Origin: DASVHS01 sp038244815
GTDB taxonomy: Bacteria; Acidobacteriota; Thermoanaerobaculia; Gp7-AA8
Direction: 5' to 3'
Assembly (NCBI GenBank): GCA_038244815.1
Contig: JBBRTB010000026.1
Coordinates: 1 to 54,464 of the forward strand
Length of the DNA stretch: 54,464 nt
Shown piece after piece: positions 44,308 through 51,742 of the stretch. A program made the position numbers and the translations under genes. The notes under the pieces were generated by a model. That model did not search any database. It saw only the letters and a list, made by a program, of their open reading frames with translations, and was not told where the DNA came from. The stretch's first letter is position 1. Each line of letters begins with the position of its first letter.

Positions 44308-44817
44308 TCAATACACCGAATCGCTCTTCAACGGCTTCACGGGTGTCGCGGGAACCAGGGGCCTGCGCGTGACCCAACCTGGTTTCATTCTCTCGAGCTC
44401 CGCGACGTTGTTGCAGTACCAGCAGAGCGGTTGGCTCGTCTCGAACGCGCTGCGGAGCAGATCGAGCGGGATGTCCCTCCATTCGGCTGTCGTGCCGTCG
44501 GCGCGTCGAAGCGCGGGGGGCGCTTCGTGCCAGACGATGGGGCCGAACGAGCGGTGACAGAGAACACAGGATTTGCCGAGGTACCAGTCGGCGACGATCG
44601 ACCGCACCAGGCAGTCTTCCGGCGACTCCGCGATCTGGGAGAGACATTCCTGCGCGCAACCCGCTCGTCCCGGCCAGCGAGAGCACTCCGAGAGACGCAG
44701 CTCGCCTGAGGTCGCGGCGTGCAAAGCATCGGCTCTTACGGCTGCATCCTCCTGTGTTTCCGGACAGGTGACGATGCGCCGGCCCCGATAGCGTCTGAAT
44801 TCGCTGAAGAAGGACAT
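44308..44817 (-). CDS. Conserved Cys-rich protein of unknown function with a CxxCH motif
   Basis: A 169-residue soluble protein with about nine cysteines in patterned pairs: TCPET near the start, CSRWPGRAGCAQECLSQI, CVLCHRSFGPIVWHE and CWYCN. It has no signal peptide, so CVLCH is probably a metal site (zinc or Fe-S) rather than a covalent heme site. I recall similar proteins as conserved hypotheticals in Proteobacteria and other aerobes, without assigned function. It is divergent from the cytochrome c maturation genes, and its stop abuts the repeat array. The location beside ccm and hyp genes hints at redox or metal handling, by inference. Confidence 0.7.
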   Translation of the reverse strand: MSFFSEFRRYRGRRIVTCPETQEDAAVRADALHAATSGELRLSECSRWPGRAGCAQECLSQIAESPEDCLVRSIVADWYLGKSCVLCHRSFGPIVWHEAPPALRRADGTTAEWRDIPLDLLRSAFETSQPLCWYCNNVAELERMKPGWVTRRPLVPATPVKPLKSDSVY

Positions 44818-44886
44818 GTGAGGACCTCATTCAGATGGTCGATCCGGCACCCGTGCCCGCGCAGTGCCCGACAGCTCCTCCCGCCG

Positions 44887-44900
44887 TGTGATCCATCACA
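44887..44900. promoter_or_regulatory. Short palindrome upstream of ccmE
   Basis: TGTGAT (44887-44892) and ATCACA (44895-44900) are perfect inverted repeats with a 2-base spacer. The half-site resembles CRP boxes, but the spacing is 2 bases shorter than TGTGA-N6-TCACA. It sits in the 155-base divergent gap between the Cys-rich gene and ccmE. Confidence 0.35.
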
Positions 44901-44972
44901 GGCTCATGTTCGGGGCATCACCGTCCGCGTCTTCGACGCCAGCCGATGATGCCTCCAGCTGCTGGAGAGCTC

Positions 44973-45458
44973 ATGAACCCAACTGCCACCTTCCTGATGC
45001 GCCGCCGCTCCCGTCTGTTCATACTCGGTGCGGTCGTCGTGGCCGCGATCGCGTTCACGGTGATTGCCGCGAGCGGCATCAGCCAGAACCTCGTCTACTA
45101 CTGGACTCCGACCGATCTGCTGGCCGCACACGGCAAGGCCTATGGCGCGACGATCCGTCTCGGCGGCATGGTCACACCGGGATCGATCCGCCGGACGAGC
45201 GGAAGCTCCGCCGTCGAATTCGACGTCCAGGATGCGGCCCATAGCGTCCACGTCCGCTCCAGGGGCGCGCCGCCGCAGATGTTTCGCGAAGAGATCGGCG
45301 TGGTCGTGGAAGGGACGATGGTCAGCGGCGGGTACTTCCAGAGCGACCGGCTGATGGTGTCGCACAACAATCAGTACCGGCCGCCGGCGAGAGGCCATCC
45401 CATCGACAAGAAAGAGATGGAGCGGCTGATCAGGTCGACCGAAGGGCTGAAGGACTGA
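44973..45458 (+). CDS. ccmE: Cytochrome c maturation heme chaperone CcmE
   Basis: A 161-residue periplasmic heme chaperone with one N-terminal membrane anchor (about residues 14-34) and an OB-fold. The covalent heme site is H131 in VSHNNQYRPP, with Y135 as the conserved partner. It accepts heme from CcmC and passes it to CcmF. ATG 44973 has a GGAGAG ribosome site; ATG 44946 is an alternative. It begins a five-gene ccm operon. Confidence 0.93.
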   Translation: MNPTATFLMRRRSRLFILGAVVVAAIAFTVIAASGISQNLVYYWTPTDLLAAHGKAYGATIRLGGMVTPGSIRRTSGSSAVEFDVQDAAHSVHVRSRGAPPQMFREEIGVVVEGTMVSGGYFQSDRLMVSHNNQYRPPARGHPIDKKEMERLIRSTEGLKD

Positions 45459-45460
45459 CG

Positions 45461-47413
45461 ATGAACGCCACTGCCGGACGGCTTCTCATTCTCGCTTCGC
45501 TGCTCGTGTCGACCGCGGGAGCGCTGGTGGCGTTCGCCGCGGGACGCTCGCGCAGCGCCTACGGTCTCAAGTGGGCACAGCGCTTCGCTTATCTGTTCGC
45601 CGCGCTGATGGTGGGTGCGACGGCGGTGATGGAGTACGCGCTCGTGACGCACGATTTCTCGGTGAGCTACGTCGCCCAGGTGGGCTCGCGCAGCACGCCG
45701 TTGTGGGTGACCATGGCCAGCCTCTGGTCTTCGCTCGAGGGCTCACTGCTCTTCTGGGGCTGCGTCCTCGGACTCTACGTGGCGGTGGCCACCTGGCTGA
45801 CGCGCAACGCCTATGAAGAGTACATGCCGGACGCGATTGGCGTCTGGCTGGCCTGCGCGGCGTTTTTCAGTTTCCTGCTCGCCGGCCCGGCCAATCCGTT
45901 CGTGCTGGTGCCGGCGCAACTCGACGGTCCGGGACCGAATCCGCTGCTGCAGAACCATCTGCTCATGGTCGTCCATCCGCCGTTCCTCTACCTCGGCTAC
46001 GTAGGCATGACCATTCCGTTCGGCCTGGCGTGCGCGGCGCTGATCAAAGGGAAGCTCGGTCCGTCCATTCTCAAGCCGTTGCGCGAGTCGCTGATGCTGC
46101 CGTGGGTTTTCCTGACGTTCGCCATCATGCTCGGAGGCTGGTGGGCGTATGAGGTGCTTGGCTGGGGCGGCTACTGGGCGTGGGATCCGGTGGAGAACGC
46201 CTCACTCCTGCCGTGGCTCACGGCGACGGCGGCGTTGCACTCGATCATCGTGGTGGAACGCCGGCGTGTGCTCAAAGGGTGGACGGTCACGCTGATTCTG
46301 GCAACCTTCCTCCTGGTCATCCTGGGCACGTTCATGACCCGCTCGGGCGTGTTCAACTCGGTTCATTCGTTCACGCAGAGTCCGATCGGCCCGACCATTC
46401 TCGCGTTTCTGGCGGCGCTCCTCGTCTTCTCCATCGGGCTGCTGGCGATGCGGATCGACCGGCTGGAGGTGGAGGGCAACTTCGAGAGCGCCGTCAGCCG
46501 TGAAGGGATGATGCTCTTCAACAACCTTCTGCTCGTCGTGCTGACGTTTACCGTGCTCGTCGGCACGGTGTTTCCGCTCGTCGTCGAGGCCATCCGAGGC
46601 CGGCAGATGAGCGTGGGCAGGCCGTATTTCGACACCATGGTCGTGCCGGCGGCAGCGCTGCTGGTGTTCCTGATCGGCGTCGGCCCCGCGCTTCCCTGGG
46701 GGAAGACGAGCTGGAAGCAGATCCGGCGCGCGGTTCTTCCGCCGCTCATCGGCGCGATGGTCTTCCTCATGGCCGGGTTCCTGTTTGGAGCGCGCAATCC
46801 CTGGACGCTCTTGACGATTGCGTTCGGCGGCTATGCGGCCCAGGTGACGCTGTGGCAGATGCGGTCGCCGTTCGCACAGGTGCAGCGTTCGCCGCGGCGC
46901 ATCGCCGCGTATCTCGTGCACGCCGGTGTGGTGATCGTCATGATCGCCATCGCCATCAGCAGCACGATGCGCTACACGCAGGAGGTCCACGTCGTCAAGG
47001 GAGGCACGGCCACGGTCGGGGCATGGACGATCACACTGGCCGGCATCGAGCAGCGCGACGAGCCGAATCGCTCGGCGACCGTGGCCCGGTTCGTCGTAGC
47101 GAAGAACGGCGTGACGAAGACGATTCTCGAGCCGCGCATGAACCAGTACGAGCGCATGCGCGAGCCCATCGGCACGCCCGACGTCTATAGCACCATCGGC
47201 GGCGACTTCTACCTCTCGGTCATGAACATCGATCCGGCGGAACAAAGCGCGGCCGTCAACGTCATCATCACGCCGCTGGTGGGCTGGATCTGGGGCGCGG
47301 TGATCCTCATGGGACTGGGCGGCCTGATGGCGCTGGTTCCTGCGTTCCGGTTCGCATTTGCCGGAGCGCCGAGAGCCGCGGCACTCACCCTGGCGCGGAG
47401 CGACGGCGTATGA
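45461..47413 (+). CDS. ccmF: Cytochrome c heme lyase subunit CcmF
   Basis: A 650-residue membrane protein with about 14-15 helices, the core of the System I heme lyase. The WWD-type heme-handling motif is clear in GWGGYWAWDPVENASLLPWL, and HH/HP motifs such as VVHPPFLYLGYVG are conserved. It ligates heme from CcmE to CxxCH sites of apocytochromes in the periplasm. It follows ccmE after 2 bases and overlaps ccmG by 4. Confidence 0.95.
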   Translation: MNATAGRLLILASLLVSTAGALVAFAAGRSRSAYGLKWAQRFAYLFAALMVGATAVMEYALVTHDFSVSYVAQVGSRSTPLWVTMASLWSSLEGSLLFWGCVLGLYVAVATWLTRNAYEEYMPDAIGVWLACAAFFSFLLAGPANPFVLVPAQLDGPGPNPLLQNHLLMVVHPPFLYLGYVGMTIPFGLACAALIKGKLGPSILKPLRESLMLPWVFLTFAIMLGGWWAYEVLGWGGYWAWDPVENASLLPWLTATAALHSIIVVERRRVLKGWTVTLILATFLLVILGTFMTRSGVFNSVHSFTQSPIGPTILAFLAALLVFSIGLLAMRIDRLEVEGNFESAVSREGMMLFNNLLLVVLTFTVLVGTVFPLVVEAIRGRQMSVGRPYFDTMVVPAAALLVFLIGVGPALPWGKTSWKQIRRAVLPPLIGAMVFLMAGFLFGARNPWTLLTIAFGGYAAQVTLWQMRSPFAQVQRSPRRIAAYLVHAGVVIVMIAIAISSTMRYTQEVHVVKGGTATVGAWTITLAGIEQRDEPNRSATVARFVVAKNGVTKTILEPRMNQYERMREPIGTPDVYSTIGGDFYLSVMNIDPAEQSAAVNVIITPLVGWIWGAVILMGLGGLMALVPAFRFAFAGAPRAAALTLARSDGV

Positions 47414-47925
47414 ACCGCAAAGTTCTCCTGGCGGGCCTGGTCCTCGCCGGCGCGCTCGTCTTCATTCTGTTCGCCGGCCTGGGCAGGGATCCGCAGGCCA
47501 TCGACTCGCCGCTGGTCGGGCGCACCGCTCCCCCCTTCACTCTGCGGGAGGTCGGGACCGGGCGCGCCGTCAGTCTCGACCAGTTGCGCGGCCGGCCGGT
47601 CGTCCTCAATTTCTGGGCGACGTGGTGCGGCCCCTGTTTCGAGGAACATCCGACGCTCGTCGCTGCCGCACGGGCCACGCCGAACGCGCAGTTCATCGGC
47701 GTCGTCTTTCAGGACAGCGAGGCGAAGATCCAGCAGTTTCTCGACGAGCGCGGCCGCGCCTATCCGACGGTCATCGACGACGCCGGGAAGACCGCCATCG
47801 CCTACGGCGTCGGCGGAGTGCCGGAGACGTTCTTTCTCGATGCCACGGGCACGATCGTGGCCAAACACAACGGTCCGCTGACGAGCGAGGTGCTCGAGGC
47901 GTATCTGAGTAAGGCGGCGCAATGA
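47410..47925 (+). CDS. ccmG: Periplasmic thiol:disulfide oxidoreductase CcmG/DsbE
   Basis: A 171-residue thioredoxin-fold protein anchored by an N-terminal helix (about residues 6-24). The active site is WCGPC (C73, C76) after VVLNFWAT, with the cis-Pro loop at GVPETFFLD. It keeps apocytochrome CxxCH cysteines reduced before heme attachment. It overlaps ccmF and ccmH by 4 bases each. Confidence 0.95.
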   Translation: MNRKVLLAGLVLAGALVFILFAGLGRDPQAIDSPLVGRTAPPFTLREVGTGRAVSLDQLRGRPVVLNFWATWCGPCFEEHPTLVAAARATPNAQFIGVVFQDSEAKIQQFLDERGRAYPTVIDDAGKTAIAYGVGGVPETFFLDATGTIVAKHNGPLTSEVLEAYLSKAAQ

Positions 47926-48407
47926 TCCTCTCCGCGCTTCTCTTCGTTCTGGCCACGACCACGGCCGCACCGGACGCGTCGATCTTCGTCGGCCCGCCGC
48001 AGGCACGGCCGGTGGCCGGTGCCGCTCTCGATGCCCAGACACAGGAGGTGGCGTCGCTGCTGCGATGCCCGGTCTGCCAGGGACTCTCGATCGCCGACTC
48101 GCCGTCGGAGATGGCCGTGAATATGAAGCACCAGGTGCGCGAGCTCATTGCGCGCGGCTACTCGCGACAGCAGATCCTCGACTACTTCGAGCGCTCCTAT
48201 GGCCAGTTCGTCCTTCTGAAGCCGAAGTTTCAGGGCGTCAATGCGCTGGTCTGGCTGCTGCCCATCTTCGTCGTGGCACTCGGCGCGGCGCTCGTCGTCG
48301 GCAAAGTGAAGAAGCTCGAGCGTCTGCCGGAGAAACAGGAGAGCGCATCAGCCGCCGCCGATCCCTACCTCGAACGGGTCCGCAATCTCGTCGGTGAAAA
48401 GCCATGA
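47922..48407 (+). CDS. ccmH: Cytochrome c maturation thioreductase CcmH
   Basis: A 161-residue CcmH (CcmL-type) with a signal sequence, the conserved LRCPVCQGLSIADSPSEMA motif (C49, C52), a three-helix bundle and one C-terminal membrane helix (about 110-127). It resolves mixed disulfides with apocytochrome c. The split from ccmI into a separate gene is like many alphaproteobacterial arrangements. It overlaps both neighbours by 4 bases. Confidence 0.94.
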   Translation: MILSALLFVLATTTAAPDASIFVGPPQARPVAGAALDAQTQEVASLLRCPVCQGLSIADSPSEMAVNMKHQVRELIARGYSRQQILDYFERSYGQFVLLKPKFQGVNALVWLLPIFVVALGAALVVGKVKKLERLPEKQESASAAADPYLERVRNLVGEKP

Positions 48408-49357
48408 ACGGCTCCACGGACTGGCTGAGCGCCGCGGCGATCGTGTCCGCCGGAATCATCGTCGGATTGCTTCTCATCTATTTCGCGCGCCGCAAACGCG
48501 GGACGCTGCGCGCCGAGACGGCGTTCCGCGATCTCGAAGCGAGACGCGACGAGCTCGTGGACGAGCTGCGCCAGGGCGATCTCAGCGTGGAGGCGCGGAC
48601 CAGTCTGGAGATCGAGACCGCGAATGTGCTGCGGGAGATCGACCAGCGGTCGAAGGCATCGCACCCGGCCGAAGCCGAGCTGCCGGCACCGAATCCGTTC
48701 CGCCGCGGGCTCCTCGTGGGATTCGCGAGCGGTGCCGGCACCGTCCTCATCCTCGCCGGCCTCGGAATCTTCGTGATCGAGTCGGCGAAGACATCCGAAG
48801 GCATGGGGCAACCTCGAGCGATGGGCTCGCCGGACGCGCCAGCCGCTCCGGCTGCACCAGCTTCTTCCAGCGATCAGGCCGTGCAGCGTCTGGAGGCGGC
48901 GGTGGCGAAGTCGCCTGACGACCTCGACGCGCGCGTGGCGCTTGCCCGCGCGTATCTCGATCGCAACAACCTCATGGGTGTGTTCGACCAGACGAAGTAC
49001 GTGCTCGCGAAGTCTCCGGACGACAGCCGCGCGCTCACGTATCACGCGGTGGTGCGCGTGGCCATGGGCCAGCGTGACGAAGCCTCCGCGATGCTCGCGC
49101 GGGCCACCAAAGCCGATCCATCGTTCCTCGATGCCTGGATTGCCATCGCCTGGATGAATGTCCAGCAGGGCGATCTGCCAAAGGCCGAGGCGGCGATGAA
49201 CGAGGCGGCGAAACGGCATCCGGAGGAGAAGGGCCGTCTCGATCTCATGTTGGACAACATGAAGATGCAGACGAGGCAGCAGGACGCCGCCGGCGCGAAA
49301 CCGCTTCCGGAAGGGCACCCGGCCATCGGTTCCGAGGGCGTGAACGCGAGGAAGTGA
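48404..49357 (+). CDS. ccmI: Cytochrome c maturation apocytochrome chaperone CcmI
   Basis: A 317-residue TPR protein. Two membrane helices (about 8-25 and 103-125) bracket a coiled-coil loop (FRDLEARRDELVDELRQGDLS), the usual CcmI-1 segment, and TPR repeats fill residues 165-300 (KSPDDLDARVALARAYL and following). It captures apocytochrome C-termini and presents them to the heme lyase. ccmA, B, C and D are absent from the window. The stop codon overlaps a CRP-like palindrome in front of ahbC. Confidence 0.9.
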   Translation: MNGSTDWLSAAAIVSAGIIVGLLLIYFARRKRGTLRAETAFRDLEARRDELVDELRQGDLSVEARTSLEIETANVLREIDQRSKASHPAEAELPAPNPFRRGLLVGFASGAGTVLILAGLGIFVIESAKTSEGMGQPRAMGSPDAPAAPAAPASSSDQAVQRLEAAVAKSPDDLDARVALARAYLDRNNLMGVFDQTKYVLAKSPDDSRALTYHAVVRVAMGQRDEASAMLARATKADPSFLDAWIAIAWMNVQQGDLPKAEAAMNEAAKRHPEEKGRLDLMLDNMKMQTRQQDAAGAKPLPEGHPAIGSEGVNARK

Positions 49358-49390
49358 CGTCCGTCACACGGTGACGTTCATTGTGTCACC
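49354..49390. promoter_or_regulatory. Cluster of CRP-type half-sites upstream of ahbC
   Basis: GTGA-CGTCCG-TCAC (49354-49367) is a perfect match to the site core and nearly identical to the one before hypF (GTGACGTCGGTCAC). GGTGAC (49370-49375) and GTCACC (49385-49390) add another inverted pair with a 9-base spacer. The sites end about 50 bases before ahbC. Confidence 0.6.
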
Positions 49391-49439
49391 GTTCGCTGTT
49401 CGCCCCGGAACCATCATGACAGCAGCCCAGGAGGACGCA

Positions 49440-50624
49440 ATGATCAGTGTGACGAAACTACTCGGGGGCGCCACGTACTTCGGTGACCGTCTCCGTTATG
49501 ACAGCAAGTCGGCGGCGCAGAAGACGGGCGCGCGCCCGGGATCGGGCCCGGTGGTCGTCTGGAACGCCACCAAGACCTGCAACCTCGAATGCGCCCACTG
49601 CTACGCGGACGCGGAGATCAAGCGCTTCGCCGGCGAGCTTTCGACCGAAGAGGCGCAGCGGATGATCGAGGATCTCTCCTCGATGAATATCCCTGCTCTG
49701 CTCATTTCCGGCGGTGAGCCGCTGGTCCGCCCCGACATCCTCGACCTGGCCGACTACGCGTCGTCGCTCGGCATCCGCGTGACGTTCTCGACAAACGGCA
49801 CGCTGATCGACGGGAAGAAGGCGGCGCGCCTGAAGAAGATCGGCGTGACCTACGTCGGCATCAGCATCGACGGCAAGGAAGAGCGGCACGACCGCTTCCG
49901 CGGCCGCCAGGGCGCGTTTCATGATGCCATTCGCGGCATCCGCAACTGCCGCGACGCCGGCATCCGCGTGGGCATCCGCTTCACCGTCACACAGGAAAAC
50001 CTGGACGAGCTCGACGACGTGCTGAAGATCGTGGAGAAGGAAGGCATCGGCCGTCTCTGCATCTATCACCTCGTGTATGCGGGCCGGGGCGCGTATCTCT
50101 CCGGCATCGACCTCAGCGTTCCGGAGAAGCGAACGATGATGGACAAGTTGATCGCGCAGGTCGACCAGTGGAACGGCCAGGGGCGCGAGATCGAGGTGAT
50201 GACCGTCGACAATCACGCCGACGCGCCGTACATCTACCTCAAGCTGCTCAAAGAGGATCCGAAACGCGCCGAGGAGGCGCTGACCCTCATCCGCAACAAC
50301 GGGGGCAACCGCTCCGGCATCGCCATCGGCTGCATCGACAGTTTCGGCTTCGTGCATCCCGATCAGTTCACGTCGCACCACACGGTCGGCTCGATTCGCG
50401 AGCGGCCGTTCTCCGAGATCTGGCGCGACTCGAACGTGGCACTTCTCGACGGCCTGCGCAACCGCAAGGCTCTCCTGCAGGGCCGCTGTGCATCGTGTCG
50501 CTGGTTGAAGGTCTGCAACGGCAACTTCCGGGCCCGGGCCGAGGCGGCCACGGGCAACTACTGGGAATCGGATCCGGGCTGCTATCTGCTCGACGACGAG
50601 ATCACCGGCGAGGTCGCCGTATGA
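49440..50624 (+). CDS. ahbC: Radical SAM 12,18-didecarboxysiroheme deacetylase AhbC (NirJ-like)
   Basis: A 394-residue radical SAM/SPASM protein. The start MISVTKLL...GDRLRY is the AhbC/NirJ signature, followed by the SAM cluster motif C47-x3-C51-x2-C54 in TCNLECAHCYA and C-terminal SPASM cysteines (CASCRWLKVCNG...DPGCYL). AhbC removes two acetate side chains from 12,18-didecarboxysiroheme to give iron-coproporphyrin III. The related NirJ serves heme d1, but no nirS, nirF or nirN is nearby. ATG 49440 has an AGGAGG ribosome site. It overlaps the next gene by 4 bases. Confidence 0.87.
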   Translation: MISVTKLLGGATYFGDRLRYDSKSAAQKTGARPGSGPVVVWNATKTCNLECAHCYADAEIKRFAGELSTEEAQRMIEDLSSMNIPALLISGGEPLVRPDILDLADYASSLGIRVTFSTNGTLIDGKKAARLKKIGVTYVGISIDGKEERHDRFRGRQGAFHDAIRGIRNCRDAGIRVGIRFTVTQENLDELDDVLKIVEKEGIGRLCIYHLVYAGRGAYLSGIDLSVPEKRTMMDKLIAQVDQWNGQGREIEVMTVDNHADAPYIYLKLLKEDPKRAEEALTLIRNNGGNRSGIAIGCIDSFGFVHPDQFTSHHTVGSIRERPFSEIWRDSNVALLDGLRNRKALLQGRCASCRWLKVCNGNFRARAEAATGNYWESDPGCYLLDDEITGEVAV

Positions 50625-51733
50625 CCGTGGCCACGTTCACCACGCCGGTCTCGACGCGCGATGCCGTCAACCGGCAGATCCTCGAGGTCTCCGAGGATCG
50701 CGTGAGCGGTTTCGTACGCGATCCGATCCTGACCGTCGCCCAGCGCTCCGGAGTCGGCGCCGCCATCGTCACCGAGCGCATTCGAGCCATGCTCGACGCC
50801 GGCGTCATCCGCCGCGTGCGGCAGACGCTCCTGGCCACGAATCTCGCCCAGGGGGCGCTCGTGGCCTGGAAGATCTCCGAGGAGAGGACGGACAACGCCT
50901 TCCGCTTCATCTCCGGGCGCGATCCATTCTCCGGACACGTGGTTATCCGCAACAGCGAGACCGGGCCGACGGAATGGCGGCTGTGGACCACCGTGAAAGT
51001 GCCTGGTGCCTACTCGATCGAGACGCATTGCGAGTTTCTGCGCAAGTCGATCGGTGCCGAGAAGTACCGCATCATGCCCACCCTCCGCGCCTTCGTCCTC
51101 GGCGTCGGTCACATGCGACGAAAGGGGATGAGGCCCGGTGACATGTCGGCCGGGCCAGCTCAGGCCATGACGCCGGCCGTCGTCGATCTCACCGAGAGCG
51201 AATGGGATGTGCTGACCGTCCTCAAGCGCGATTTCGCACCGGATGAGATCGGGCCCGGCATGTGGGAGCGGCGCGCCCGCAACGCCCGTATCGACCAGGA
51301 ACGCTTCTTCCTGATCGCCGAGGATCTCGATCGGCGTGGCGTGATCGGACGCTTCTCGACGTTTCTCGAGCACTCCAAGGCGGTCGCCGGCGAAGAGCGG
51401 CTGGCCACGTTCAACGGTCTGTTTCACTGGGCGGTAACGCCCGGACGCGAAGTCGAAGCGGGATGTCAGATCGGCCGCTTCGGGATCCTGACGCACTGCT
51501 ACTGGCGCGATGCCGGCCCAGAATTGAACAACGTCAACATCATGGCCGTCGCCCACGGCGAGAACAAAGAGGACGTGATGGCGCACAAGGCCGCGATCGA
51601 CGCGCACATCCGTGCGTGCGGCCTCGGTCTCTCGTACTCGAACGTGTACTGGGGCAGCCGCGCCGAGATCAAACCGTCGGAGATCTCGCCGGTCGCCTAC
51701 CGGGAGTGGGCGCGGTCGATGGGTCTGATCTGA
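50621..51733 (+). CDS. ahbAB: Fused siroheme decarboxylase AhbA-AhbB (Lrp/AsnC-like)
   Basis: A 370-residue protein made of two similar halves, each a winged helix plus an AsnC-like domain, the build of the AhbA/AhbB and NirD/L/G/H siroheme decarboxylases. The second half (about 185-370) carries LTHCYWRD (290-297) and NVNIMAVAHG, matching the (T/S)HxY and HG motifs of the family. In the first half, the equivalent place reads VIRNSE (108-113) and lacks the histidine, so it may be structural. AhbA and AhbB are normally separate subunits of about 150-170 residues. It removes the C12 and C18 carboxyls of siroheme. Confidence 0.8.
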   Translation: MTVATFTTPVSTRDAVNRQILEVSEDRVSGFVRDPILTVAQRSGVGAAIVTERIRAMLDAGVIRRVRQTLLATNLAQGALVAWKISEERTDNAFRFISGRDPFSGHVVIRNSETGPTEWRLWTTVKVPGAYSIETHCEFLRKSIGAEKYRIMPTLRAFVLGVGHMRRKGMRPGDMSAGPAQAMTPAVVDLTESEWDVLTVLKRDFAPDEIGPGMWERRARNARIDQERFFLIAEDLDRRGVIGRFSTFLEHSKAVAGEERLATFNGLFHWAVTPGREVEAGCQIGRFGILTHCYWRDAGPELNNVNIMAVAHGENKEDVMAHKAAIDAHIRACGLGLSYSNVYWGSRAEIKPSEISPVAYREWARSMGLI

Positions 51734-51742
51734 GGAGAGACG

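Noticed and set aside
44308..44817. Cytochrome c, because of CVLCH
   Set aside because: The protein has no signal peptide or Tat motif and the other cysteines suggest a metal site; covalent heme attachment would need periplasmic export.
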